Shown: positions 13,501-25,300 of the stretch, piece after piece
Numbering within the stretch: position 1 is the stretch's first letter
How the letters are laid out: each line of letters starts with the position of its first letter
Assembly: GCF_004210375.1 (NCBI RefSeq)
Contig: NC_134834.1
Span: 10,277,857-10,341,856, forward strand
Direction: 5' to 3'
Length of the DNA: 64,000 bases
DNA from: Tachypleus tridentatus
Lineage: Eukaryota > Arthropoda > Merostomata > Xiphosura > Limulidae
Position numbers and translations under genes: made by a program
The notes under the pieces: model-generated
The model's input: the letters and a program-made list of their open reading frames with translations, nothing else
What the model was told of the DNA's origin: nothing
Databases searched by the model: none

Positions 13501-16500
13501 AATAAGAGTAATACTTGAAAATTTACAGCAGAACTAAAAAGAAAACCTTTTGCTTGACGAATGTTGATGCAGTGTTTTTTATAACTTTTACAGATATCTT
13601 ACGACCACAAGGGAACTGGATGGGTGACTACAACAGAAATAACTGTGTACAGCAGGCAGAAAGTATGTAACTAACAAATTACAGGAACTCACTTTCGTTG
13701 TTATCAACTCATCCTATTTTTCGAAGTCTCAAGTAATCTGAGCTATCAGATAGATATGTAATATTTTATTTTTTGTGCATGCTTACCAATGTTTCAAAGC
13801 AGTTGCAAATTAAAAAGAAATAATGTATCTGACATAAAGAAGACGGGTAATATAAGTGTTGATTCAAAGAACACTTCATTATTCTATAACCCTATCAGTT
13901 TATCCTTTCCCTGTCAGAGACCAGCTGAGAGGAAAGAAAGATCCATCTTTCAGAAGTGCTTTGGTTATATGAGGTTATACCACTGAACACTTGTAATTAG
14001 GGTTGCCACCTGAACAATTTTGTTGATGTTTCATCATTTTTGTCAGAATCTGTGAAACACGTGATAAAAATAAGAAACATGTCACACTCGTTATAACAGG
14101 TGGTAACGGCACACTCGTTATATTACTACTGAATAAAGAAACATTCTGTAATATATGTACACATAACAGGTGGTAACGGCACACTCGTTATATTACCACT
14201 GAATACAGAAACATTCTGTAATATATGTACACATAACAGGTGATAACGGCACACTCGTTATATTACTACTGAATAAAGAAACATTCTGTAATATATGTAC
14301 ACATAACAGGTGATAACGGCACACTCGTTATATTACTACTGAATACAGAAACATTCTGTAATATATGTACACATAACAGGTGATAACGGCACACTCGTTA
14401 TATTACTACTGAATACAGAAACATTCTGTAATATATGTACACATAACAGGTGGTAACGGTACACTCGTTATATTACTACTGAATAAAGAAACATTCTGTA
14501 ATATATGTACACATAACAGGTGGTAACGGTACACTCGTTATATTACTACTGAATAAAGAAACATTCTGTAATATATGTACACATAACAGGTGGTAACGGT
14601 ACACTCGTTATATTACTACTGAATAAAGAAACATTCTGTAATATATGTACACATAACAGGTGGTAACGGTATTGAAGAGTGGGAAGTTTAGATAATTAGT
14701 TTATGTACCCTGGACAGTAAATAGTTATTACTTCATTGTGTACCCTGGACAGTAAATAGTTATTACTTCATTGTGTACCCTGGACAGTAAATAGTTATTA
14801 CTTCATTGTGTACCCAATACAGTAAATAGTTATTACTTCATTGTGTACCCTGGACAGTAAGTAGTTATTACTTCATTGTGTACCCTGGACAGTAAATAGT
14901 TATTACTTCATTGTGTACCATGGACAGTAAATAGTTATTACTTCATTGTGTACCCAATACAGTAAATAGTTATTACTTCATTGTGTACCCTGGACAGTAA
15001 GTAGTTATTACTTCATTGTGTACCCTGGACAGTAAATAGTTATTACTTCATTGTGTACCCTGGACAGTAAATAGTTATTACTTCATTGTGTACCCTGGAC
15101 AGTAAATAGTTATTACTTCATTGTGTGCCCTGGACAGTAAATAGTTATTACTTCATTGTGTGCCCTGGACAGTAAATAGTTATTACTTCATTGTGTGCCC
15201 TGGACAGTAAATAGTTATTACTTCATTGTGTGCCCTGGACAGTAAATAGTTATTACTTCATTGTGTGCCCTGGACAGTAAATAGTTATTACTTCATTGTG
15301 TGCCCTGGACAGTAAATAGTTATTACTTCATTGTGTGCCCTGGACAGTAAATAGTTATTACTTCATTGTGTGCCCTGGACAGTAAATAGTTATTCCTTCA
15401 TTAAGTGTCCTGGTCAATGAGTGGTTATTTCTTCATTAAGTGTCCTGGCCAATGAGTGTTTATTCCTTCATTAAGTGTCCTGGCCAATGAGTGTTTATTC
15501 CTTCATTAAGTGTCCTGGCCAATGAGTGTTTATTCCTTCATTAAGTGTCCTGGCCAATGAGTGTTTATTCCTTCATTAAGTGTCCTGGCCAATGAGTGTT
15601 TATTCCTTCATTAAGTGTCCTGGCCAATGAGTGTTTATTCCTTCATTAAGTGTCCTGGCCAATGAGTGTTTATTCCTTCATTAAGTGTCCTGGCCAATGA
15701 GTGGTTATTCCTTCATTAAGTGTCCTGGTCAATGAGTGGTTATTCCTTCATTAAGTGTCCTGGTCAATGAGTGGTTATTACTTTATTATGTGTTCTGGTC
15801 AGTAAGTAGTTATTACTTTGTTACATGTCCTGGGCAATAGTAGTTCTGGTCAGTAAGTAGTTATTACTTTGTTACATGTCCTGGGCAATAGTAGTTCTGG
15901 TCAGTAAGTAGTTATTACTTTGTTACATGTCCTGGGCAATAGTAGTTCTGGTCAGTAAGTGGTTATTCCTTCATTAAGTGTCCTGGTCAATGAGTGGTTA
16001 TTCCTTCATTAAGTGTCCTGGTCAATGAGTGGTTATTCCTTCATTAAGTGTCCTGGTCAATGAGTGGTTATTCCTTCATTAAGTGTCCTGGTCAATGAGT
16101 GGTTATTCCTTCATTAAGTGTCCTGGTCCATGTGTGTTTATTACTTTATTATGTGTCCTGGTCAATAAGTAGTTATTACTTTATTACGTGTCCTGGGCAA
16201 TAGTAGTTCTGGTCAGTAAGTAGTTATTACTTTATTGTGTCCTGGTCAATAAGTAGTTATTACTTTATTACGTGTCCTGGGCAATAGTAGTTCTGGTCAG
16301 TAAGTAGTTATTACTTTATTACGTGTCCTGGGCAATAGTAGTTCTGGTCAGTAAGTAGTTATTACTTTATTACGTGTCCTGAGCAATAGTAGTTCTGGTC
16401 ATTAAGTATTTATTCTTTTATTACGTGTCCTGGGCAATAGTAGTTCTGGTCATTAAGTATTTATTCTTTTATTATGTGTCCTGGTCATTAAGTATTTATT

Positions 16501-17719
16501 CTTTTATTATGTGTCCTGGTCAGTAAGTAGTTATTACTTCATTGTGTACCCTGGACAGTAAGTAGTTATTACTTCATTGTGTACCCTGGACAGTAAGTAG
16601 TTATTACTTCATTGTGTACCCTGGACAGTAAGTAGTTATTACTTCATTGTGTACCCTGGACAGTAAGTAGTTATTACTTTATTACGTGTTCTGGGCAATA
16701 GTAGTTCTGGTCAGTAAGTATTTATTCCTTTATTACGTGTCCTGGTCAATGAGTGGTTATTCCTTTATTATGTGTCCTGGTCAATAAGTAGTTATTCCTT
16801 TATTATGTGTCCTGGTCAATAAGTAGTTATTACTTCATTTTGTATCCTGGTCAGTAAGTAGTTATTCCTTTATTATGTATCCTGGTCAGTAAGTAGTTAT
16901 TCCTTTATTATGTATCCTGGTCAGTAAGTAGTTATTCCTTCATTATGTGTTCTGGTCAATGAGTGTTTATTACTTTATTATGTATCCTGGTCAATGAGTG
17001 TTTATTACTTTATTATGTGGCCTGGGCAATAGTAGTTCTGGTCAGTAAGTATTTATTCCTTTATTATGTATTCTGTTCAATGAGTGGTTATTAGTTTATT
17101 ATGTATTCTGGTCAATGAGTGGTTATTACTTTATTATGTATCTTGGTCAATGAGTGGTTATTACTTTATTATGTGTTCTGGTCAATGAGTGGTTATTACT
17201 TTATTACGTATCTTGGTCAATGAGTGGTTATTACTTTATTATGTGTTCTGGTCAATGAGTGGTTATTACTTTATTACGTGTCCTGGGTAATAGTAGTTCT
17301 GGTCAGTAAGTAGTTATTACTTTATTACGTGTCCTGGGTAATAGTAGTTCTGGTCAGTAAGTAGTTATTACTTCATTATGTATCCTGGTTAATAAGTGGT
17401 TATCACTTCATGTACGTACCCTGGTTAGTAAGTAGTTATCACCTAGAGTTAGTTCGGATACTATACCATCTAGCCAGGAATCAAGGGTGATCAAAACATA
17501 TTAGTTCTGTTTCTGCACAGTTTGTCACGTATTGGTCATATCTAATAAAAAGTACCTTTCATTGTAGGAGAATTTGTTCTGAGACCTGTTCACACACCTC
17601 ACAACAACAGTAGAATTGATGGCTTACAATTGTCTTCACTTGGAAACCGTCTTGTGGAACTAGAAAACCAGCAGCAATTCATGTGTATGAAACAACAGGG
17701 ACATAAAATCAAACAGTAA
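10409..17719 (+). CDS. CCNB1IP1: CCNB1IP1/HEI10-like E3 ligase, C-terminal four exons (5' part outside window)
   Basis: Four exons (10409-10523, 11926-12123, 13594-13662, 17568-17719) join in phase to 177 codons plus TAA. The first exon carries YQEVMYQEYTAKKNKDRL and the second SERLMEQRRQYQKLQSMY. From memory these align with the vertebrate CCNB1IP1 coiled coil (HQERLYQEYNFSKAEG; SEKLMERNRQYQKLQGLY). The tail (EFVLRPV, then LENQQQF) matches the family's FQFRPF and LEQQQ positions. In the family, a RING E3 ubiquitin/SUMO ligase marks meiotic recombination sites and promotes crossovers, and it also binds cyclin B. The human protein is about 277 residues, with about 99 before the point where this exon starts, so only the RING part is missing and should lie left of the 50 bp array. 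Introns here hold the 62, 70 and 35 bp arrays. No broken codon was found. Confidence 0.9.
10524..11925 (+). other. Intron of CCNB1IP1-like gene, no further feature seen
   Basis: AT-rich single-copy sequence. Open frames here, including the 68-codon one at 11411-11617, show no recognisable protein and no coding bias. No repeat family copy was recognised. Confidence 0.7.
11926..12123 (+). CDS. CCNB1IP1: CCNB1IP1-like exon, conserved coiled coil core
   Basis: The acceptor TATAG ends at 11925 and the donor is G|GTAAGT with GT at 12124-12125. The exon is 198 nt with two bases completing the previous codon and one left over. It contains the most conserved motif of the family, RQYQKLQSMYETMRRK, here followed by a less conserved stretch ending MCTAN. 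Confidence 0.93.
12420..12495 (+). repeat. Degenerate tRNA-like SINE fragment
   Basis: Resembles the SINE-B/C group in plus orientation: a region like the B box (GATTTGAATCCTACTACAC) is followed by the usual tail-type sequence. Weak and short. It abuts the 62 bp array. Confidence 0.35.
12492..13113. repeat. 62 bp minisatellite, about 10 copies
   Basis: Units 62 bp apart (for example at 12558, 12620 and 12682) with the key blocks ACTATTCACTGAGACAAGAG, TAGCCCACAAGTTAAAC and TCTGTGGTCATTTGG. Copies are almost identical. Part of the unit resembles the body of SINE-A (CTATTCGTTGGTAAAAGAG then TAGCCCAAGAGTT), suggesting the array grew from a SINE fragment. It lies in the CCNB1IP1-like intron between exons at 12123 and 13594. 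Confidence 0.95.
13594..13662 (+). CDS. CCNB1IP1: CCNB1IP1-like short exon
   Basis: The acceptor TTTTACAG ends at 13593 and the donor is A|GTATGT with GT at 13663. The exon is 69 nt and encodes ILRPQGNWMGDYNRNNCVQQ and a few more residues. Both junctions keep phase 1. This part of the family is poorly conserved, so support is the splice sites and phase. Confidence 0.8.
14093..14670. repeat. 70 bp minisatellite, about 8 copies
   Basis: Unit of 70 bp (starts at 14093, 14163, 14233 and so on) with the blocks ATAACAGGTGGTAACGG, CACTCGTTATATTACTACTG and AAACATTCTGTAATATATG. Copies differ at GGTGG/GGTGA, GGCAC/GGTAC and AATAAAG/AATACAG. It lies in the last CCNB1IP1-like intron. Confidence 0.95.
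14699..17445. repeat. 35 bp minisatellite with diverged and compound zones
   Basis: At 14699-15390 near-identical 35 bp units (CCTGGACAGTAAATAGTTAT, TACTTCATTGTGTA). From about 15400 the unit changes to TGTCCTGGTCAATGAGTGG and TTATTCCTTCATTAAG, also 35 bp. Further right, blocks with GGGCAATAGTAGTTCTGGTC make compound units. All versions share CCTGG, AGTTATTACTT and the same spacing, so this is one array with local homogenisation. It lies in the last CCNB1IP1-like intron. Confidence 0.93.
17568..17719 (+). CDS. CCNB1IP1: CCNB1IP1-like terminal coding exon
   Basis: The acceptor CATTGTAG ends at 17567 and the TAA stop is at 17717-17719. The exon encodes EFVLRPVHTPHNNSRIDG, then LSSLGNRLVELENQQQF, ending HKIKQ. 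The FxxRP and LExQQ positions match the C-terminus of the vertebrate protein. Confidence 0.9.
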
Positions 17720-20186
17720 TGTTTAATTATTGTAGATCATTCTAACTTCTTTATTTGTGCACTTAAGTAGTTCAGTTTATTCAATGTCATATATATATAG
17801 ATGGTTTATAAAACCCATGTTGTTTACACAGAAATACATGTTAGAATTTGTAAAGTTATTGATTTATATCAATTTTATTTTAAATGTAAAAGTCTCAGAT
17901 GAAATAATTAATGAACCATTCTGTTTATGAATATTGAGGTGTTTTATTCACATATAATAATTTATCGTTCTTTTTTGACCCTCAAGTGTTAGTGTAAATT
18001 CTCTTTTCTTTAAAGTATGTAGTATTGAATGGAATATTTTATAAGTTACTACAGTTAGATTCAAGGTTGGTCTGACATGCAAAAGATCTGAAGCCATAAT
18101 TATGAAACATTGGTGTGGTTAAGTACATGCAGTACTGTGATTGCTTCAGTATATACAATGTAGTTATAACAAATGCTCAAGTTCATTTGTAGCAATGTTT
18201 CCTCTATTAAGAAAGGACGAATATGTTCTTTATATTATGAAAAATGTGTTTATTCTTATTAACAGAACTTGTACCTTAACTACCCGAAAATATTGGAAGT
18301 GCTTGTGTTGTCAGAGCTAAAACCAAGTGAAAACGTGACATCAAATTTGTTTGGTTGTGTTCTCACCATGAGATTGAGAGTACAGATGTTATCCCACCTA
18401 AACCCATTTAACAATGCTCATGTGATTGTCTACTAACCCTTATTAACAAAAATTAGCCATTTACAAATATTTATTATAATGTTTAACACATCGTTCGTGT
18501 ACTACGGATTACTAGTCACTTGTGTATTGGTTGTGATTTAACGTCAATGGGGCAAATAGCCTTAATGGTACAAGATTTACACATTGGCTATAAAGCAACA
18601 TACGTTGTTTAGTTGAAAAAAAAATTATTTATTGGGAATACCAAGCTAAGATACATCACAGTTCTATGATGTTGGTTACATTACATCACATCATGCTATA
18701 TTCACTAGCAGTACAGTACACCAACATCTTGTAAAGCTACAGTATAAAATTGAGCACCTATAAGAAAAGGGAGATGTTACAGTGGAAATGGAGCTACTGT
18801 TGAGCTTTCACAGACTTGTTATTTTCACTTTTCAAGAAATAAGCACAGAAAAGGATAAAATACGACATTAGAATATAACACATTGTGTAGAATTACGGTG
18901 TTAATATGCTGTGATAAGTGTTTAGAATCACACAGATTCCTCCTCTGAATTATTCAATCTGCGTGTCTTCTAACTACCATAAGAGATTACTTTTGAACGT
19001 AGCTTCAATATACCACAGCATGTTTACATCTTACAGAAAGGATATGTTAGAATTAAAGTGTTGCTCACAATAAATAATTACTGACAGTGTAATTTTCCTC
19101 TTGCATATTATTAATCTAGGTTACCTGACCTCTTGTTCATTAATAATAGAAGTAACTCTTATCTAATAGTCACCTAGGTAACATGACTGTTTGTCGCTTG
19201 GGTCAGTGGTTCGTACCCTTTCCCAACTGAGCAGCAGCCAATTCTTATACAGTCGTTTCACTGACAGCTTCTTACAATGTTGAATTTTTAAAATACTTTT
19301 AATTTACAATATAAAACAACATAGGTAAGTATATCTGTAAACACAAACTTTGTTTTCCAATTATTTTGTGAAATATCTCCTTGTAGGTCTGTGATGAGGA
19401 ATCAGTGATGTAGATTTTGATACAGTAGCTCTATATCCAATTCTTATTTAAAAAAAACAACTGCTTGTAGAATAAATATTTAATACATTAAGTCAGATAA
19501 TAGTGAAAAATAATATCTAGTGTTATTGTAGAGACCTGCTTCTCACTGAAAACCTGAATAATTTATCTTGAATTTTCTCTTACCTTGATTAATATTAAAC
19601 ACATCTATGATTAGGTTCTTATCTTTTTCTTTTTTTTACCAAAAATCTCACGAAAAATTTTCAAACACATACTTTTACACCATTGTTGATTTTGTATTAA
19701 GAAACAGCTTCCTAGTTCAGTAAGATAGATCAATCGCTTTATAAAAAGGTACGTCTAATTTCCTTATGAAAACCCACAAACGGTTAATAACACTGTAGGC
19801 ATCTCTACATTTAATGGGTTGTATTCTAAGATAAATATACAAACTCAGGCACAACTTTGATATATATGTCCAGGGTTCGAGTGCTGTTACTTCTTTTATT
19901 CACAATTTAATATTAGTATCTCATCCTAAGATTTGGTTATTGGAAGCAAAACTGTACACTGGAATTATACCTACTGTCTTATGATGCTACATTGCACAAT
20001 GAACATTAAATCTGACAGTACTTGAAATTGAAACCATACACTAGTGTCAGTGTGTCCCCTAAGAAGTTCTCTGTTCCTACAATATGACAGACTACTTTTG
20101 TTCGACAGCTGTGAGTGAAAATTATTGAGTATTGGCAGATATTTTGGTTGGTGCACGTGACATGATGATATTCAATAATGTGAAAA
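17720..20186. other. Intergenic / 3' UTR of CCNB1IP1-like gene
   Basis: AT-rich single-copy DNA after the stop. Part must be 3' UTR. An AATAAA at 19069-19074 is one possible polyadenylation signal but nothing singles it out. No further exon, RNA gene or clear element was seen. Confidence 0.5.
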
Positions 20187-20827
20187 TTTAAACCATACAA
20201 ACTTATAAGAACAGTTGGATAGTGTGTGAAAACAACATCAGATAACCGTAATTACAGAGATTTAAACCATACAAACTTATAAGAACAGTTGGATAGTGTG
20301 TGAAAACAACAGCACATAACAGTAATTACAGAGATTTAAATCATACAAACTTATAAGAACAGTTGGATAGTGTGTGAAAACAACAGCACATAACAGTAAT
20401 TACAGAGATTTAAATCATACAAACTTATAAGAACAGTTGGATAGTGTGTGAAAACAACATCAGATAACCGTAATTACAGAGATTTAAACCATACAAACTT
20501 ATAAGAACAGTTGGATAGTGTGTGAAAACAACAGCACATAACAGTAATTACAGAGATTTAAATCATACAAACTTATAAGAACAGTTGGATAGTGTGTGAA
20601 AACAACAGCACATAACAGTAATTACAGAGATTTAAATCATACAAACTTATAAGAACAGTTGGATAGTGTGTGAAAACAACATCAGATAACCGTAATTACA
20701 GAGATTTAAACCATACAAACTTATAAGAACAGTTGGATAGTGTGTGAAAACAACATCAGATAACCGTAATTACAGAGATTTAAACCATACAAACTTATAA
20801 GAACAGTTGGATAGTGTGTGAAAACAG
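20187..20827. repeat. 74 bp minisatellite, about 8.6 copies
   Basis: Unit of 74 bp with the blocks CATACAAACTTATAAGAAC, AGTTGGATAGTGTGTGAAAA and TAATTACAGAGATTTAAA. Two unit types alternate: ACATCAGATAACCG and ACAGCACATAACAG. The order is a, b, b, a, b, b, a, a, which suggests a three-unit (222 bp) higher-order duplication. It lies between the two convergent genes. Confidence 0.95.
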
Positions 20828-22135
20828 AAAGCTCGATTCTGGACAACACATTGAGTACAGATATATTACAAGATAATAATACGATTGTTGAGTTTGTAAC
20901 CAAAATATTTGATATCATACTCAAAATAACATGATAATTACATATGAGGAAAAGTCAATCGGGAATATTGACATATCTTGTAGGATCCATCAGAGACAAT
21001 GTCAAGATATTGTGACACATGTCAAAACAATTGTTTGGCAGTTTCAGTTAAATACCGATTAACATGTTTGTTTTTCACAGTTGGAAGTGTTCAGATGAAG
21101 GAATATATTTACCTTCACTTTTGACAAACCTTTTATTTGGGTTCCTCTGCCACTTATTTTCCTCAATTCTGACAACACAATGTTTGTCTCCAACCCCTAA
21201 TGTGAAATGCCTCTTCTTTTTTTTTTTTTAACTCTAGGTCTTTGGATGGTCAGTTAATATCCAGGGTTTGAATCCCCACACAGAAAAAGTGCAAACAGCC
21301 CATTGCACTAAAAAACATAGCACTAATATTTCTACTTAAATGGATACAATTACAAAAAACAGTTGTGCACTTCCATACATTTTACCATCTAGAGTATAAA
21401 AGTAAGAAACAAAACTTACACTTAAAGCCACAGGTGTCAGCCTACAGAATTAGACAACTTAAGACTCCTTATGAATGACTTTACCATTTTCTGTTAACTG
21501 TTTTTGTAATGGTCATCAACCCAGAAAGAAGTCACAAACCTACAAGACACTTGCTCTAAGTAGGATATTTACCTACAATTTCTTGCATTCACTATTTTGA
21601 AGAATAACCTTGGGTCGTGTTATTCCTTCTATAATTATACAAAACTGTTAAAGAATCTTAAACAATAATTTTATTTTTCAAACTAGACTACAAGCAATCT
21701 GTCACTAAAGGATTTAATAAACTCACATGCATCCCATCACTTCTGAAGTATTTGATATTTTGTCTAGTCTTACTGTAATCGTAGCATGATGATTGATTTT
21801 AGGGGTAATTTATTCAGTGACAAAATATAGACATGTGTAAATTGTAAAAATAATCCCACAAAAGAGAAAGAGAAACACGTTTGATGAAGGGATGTGACAA
21901 AAATAAAAACGTTTATAGAGAATAACTGTGTAAACACATAATCTAAAACTGATTTTGTTGTTAAATTTTCACAGTTAAGTCATGTTAAGAGGTGAGATTA
22001 TGCAGAGATATATTGGTAGAATATATCACAATGGTCACAACTTTTTAAAAAAAAAGTTACTTGTTTGACTTGTATATTGAATAAAACAATATTTAAGCTA
22101 AGCCATAAACACGTGAAAATGTAAAACCCATTGGT
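20828..22135. other. Intergenic region and 3' UTR of minus-strand membrane protein gene
   Basis: AT-rich. A weak SINE-B/C fragment in plus orientation is visible at about 21228-21300 (B-box-like GGGTTTGAATCCCC). The minus-strand 3' UTR must begin at 22135 and run left. No coding sequence was recognised. Confidence 0.5.
21809..21814 (-). terminator. Candidate polyadenylation signal of membrane protein gene
   Basis: The plus-strand TTTATT reads AATAAA on the minus strand, about 320 nt beyond the stop at 22136-22138. Chosen as the first good match at a plausible distance. A second lies near 21671. No cleavage site can be proven from sequence alone. Confidence 0.3.
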
Positions 22136-22306
22136 TTAAAGTGCAGTTCTTTCATCATAAACAACAATTGCCTCATTATCCACCAGCGAGTCGGTGTCTT
22201 TGTGAATGAAAGGTAAGATGAGAAAGGAGTTCTGACTCTTGGTCACTGCTATGGCTGCTGCACTGTCGTTTCTCATGCGGTTTTTCCTTTTCTTGCTGAA
22301 ATTTAC
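22136..22306 (-). CDS. Membrane protein gene, exon 8 (C-terminal tail, PDZ-type motif)
   Basis: The acceptor TTTCAG is followed by GTAAATTTC. The stop TAA is at 22138-22136. Encodes VNFSKKRKNRMRNDSAAAIA and onward to VVYDERTAL. The last four residues, RTAL, fit the class I PDZ ligand pattern (S/T-x-hydrophobic). Confidence 0.85.
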   Translation of the reverse strand, partial: VNFSKKRKNRMRNDSAAAIAVTKSQNSFLILPFIHKDTDSLVDNEAIVVYDERTAL

Positions 22307-25300
22307 CTGAAACCAAAGAATTATTTGTTTTGTTTTCCTCGCAGAAAATTTCAGAGAATTTGACACGTGTATAAGAATTAGATATAAAAAGATCGGTAAA
22401 CATTCCAAACAAGTTGTCTGTATCAAACAAAAAAATACTGTCAAGAAATTTGTCTCTTTAAATACGTTTCATCTGTTACTATCTATAAATTTTTTCCATC
22501 TAAAACATCGGTCGTTGGCTCTAGAAATTCACCAACACATATTTTTACAAATGTTGATTTATGACATACATAACGTGCTGGATAGTGGAGTCGAAGTCTG
22601 TTTGTTTTTTGGCTATCTGTACTCGGTCCACCACTGGGGAATCAAACCTTGGATTTTAGAACTGTGAATCCCGTAACTTAGTGTTGACCTGGAGTTAAAA
22701 CAGCTCATTCAATAAGCTGACCTAGTTACTTCTGTCCTTTGTTGTTGGTATACTTTATGAAGTAACATCAGTGTGTGTGTGCATGTAATGTTTAAATTGT
22801 ATCGTTGAAACATACTTTACAATAATCTACTGTTTTGGGTTTCAGGCCTGTCAGTAAATAAAATATGCTGTCCCTGTAAAATGGTCTATTCTGAAATTAT
22901 TCTAGTTAAGAATCATCTTTTGTAAATAAACATTTACTATAGTAAAGTGGTAACTTACTTTGGCATACAACTCATTAAGGTCATCTTCAGTTGAAAGTGG
23001 CCGAAGACGAGAATGTCCCCATGCTGGAAGGCTTCTAGTTTTCATTATAGTGTCAGGGGTCATTATGAACTGGTGAGTTAATCCATTTAGTTCATCTAAT
23101 CCTGTAAAAGTTCATTGCAAAACTTTTTCTGTACATGGTATATTTAGTTTTTGTTTTACGTAAACAAACTGATAAGTTAATGGAAATTATATTCTGCCTT
23201 ATTCTCTAAGGAGATTAAGTTTTATTGAGAATTTATTTCTGAACCAAAAACTCAGGACAGTTGCAAAGACTCCACTGGAGGTTTTAAAGTTAGGTAGCAC
23301 CGCTTAAAGAAATGTAGCTATGTATGTAAAAACAGTGAATACATTTATGAAATACATGTTATATTTTTCCTCTTGGAATGGATGGTTTACATTTAAATAT
23401 GGTAGGAGTTTGCTTGTTTCTAAGGGTTATTAACTCAGCTGTATAGGAAGTTTTAAACTAGGACTAGACAGTGGGGAGGACCAAGAAAACTAAATGTAAA
23501 AAGGATGCAGAGAAAAGTCTAACATAAGAAATAAGTAAAGTAGTAGTTACAAGGACAAGACTAGTTGTTACCGTTGTGAAGTAGCAGTTACAAGGACAGG
23601 ACTAGTTGTTACCGTTGTGAAGTAGCAGTTACAAGGACAGGACTAGTTGTTACCGTTGTGAAGTAGCAGTTACAAGGACAGGACTAGTTGTTACCGTTGT
23701 GAAGTAGCAGTTACAAGGACAGGACTAGTTGTTACCGTTGTGAAGTAGCAGTTACAAGGACAGGACTAGTTGTTACCATTGTGAAGTAGCAGTTACAAGG
23801 ACAGGACTAGTTGTTACCGTTGTGAAGTAGCAGTTACAAGGACAGGACTAGTTGTTACCGTTGTGAAGTAGCAGTTACAAGGACAGGACTAGTTGTTACC
23901 ATTGTGAAGTAGCAGTTACAAGGACAGGACTAGTTGTTACCGTTGTGAAGTAGCAGTTACAAGGACAGGACTAGTTGTTACCGTTGTAAAGTAGCAGTTA
24001 CAAGGACAGGACTAGTTGTTACCGTTGTAAAGTAGCAGTTACAAGGACAGGACTAGTTGTTACCGTTGTAAAGTAGCAGTTACAAGGACAGGACTAGTTG
24101 TTACCGTTGTAATGTCAGAAATATAAGAAATGAAACAGATGACTTTTAAACACTGGTATGAATGAAAGATTCTGATGTAACAGGAATAACTGAAATATAG
24201 TCAAATATAGATGATTTTAATGACAAAGTACAGGGTTACAGGTTATTTAATAAGGACAAAGTATGATGGTTTAGGTTTCTATTAGTGGATATAAAGTACA
24301 GGGTTACAGGTTATTTAATAAGGACAAAGTATGATGGTTTATGTTTAGGTTTCTATTAGTGGATATAAAGGCTTTTAGTGGTAATTTGTTTCAGATCACC
24401 AAATGATATTGATGGAATTCGTGGGAAACTTTACAATAACATTAAGATTTCAACTGTTAATGAAGTCATAATTATGGGTGATTTTAATTCTGGACACATT
24501 TGTTGGGAAATGTTAAAGACAAATCATGAATGAGAAAGGTTTTTGGAAACTGTTCAAGATGGGTTTCTTCATGAATCAGTCAAGGAACCTACTGGAAATA
24601 ATGTTTTAGATTTATTGTTCATTTTAAATATAAGAATGATCGAAAAGGGTAGAAGTGAAAAACATCTGGATGCAAGTGATTATTGTTGTAGTAGGTTCAT
24701 TGTTTTGCTACATATGGAGATAAGGAATAATATTTTGTTTACAAGTTTAAACAAAAACACATTTTGAAGAGATCCAACAAGAATTATATATTGTGAATTG
24801 GGCAGCTGAGTTATTTTGAGACACTAATCAGATTATTATGAATTTTTCTGAGTACATTAAGAGTAAACAAATCATTATAATTGGAGTAGGACTTTTGAGG
24901 AATGGTAAAGGATGGCTAGTATCTGATGGTAAGGATGACTAGTATCTGACGGTTGTAAGATTATTGGGTTGTTCAATTTTCCTTTTTCTTCAGTGTTTAC
25001 TAACAAAGATTTAAGCAATATTCCATATCTTGAACAGTTTATAAATGGAAACAAGATCAAACAAAATGACTGTATTAATTCTAAGCTGGTTAATAATAAA
25101 AACAATAAGGATCTTCAGCCAGATGACATTTTCCCAAAGGTTTGGAAGGAGGTTAAGGATTGGATATGTGAGTCACTTGCTAATACTTGTTTGGTCAGTC
25201 CTTGTATAGTGGTCAGGTATCAGAGGACTGGAAGTTAGCTTATGTCACTCCTGTTTTCGAGGGAAGTGATAAAAATTGTCCCAATAATTATAGACCCCTT

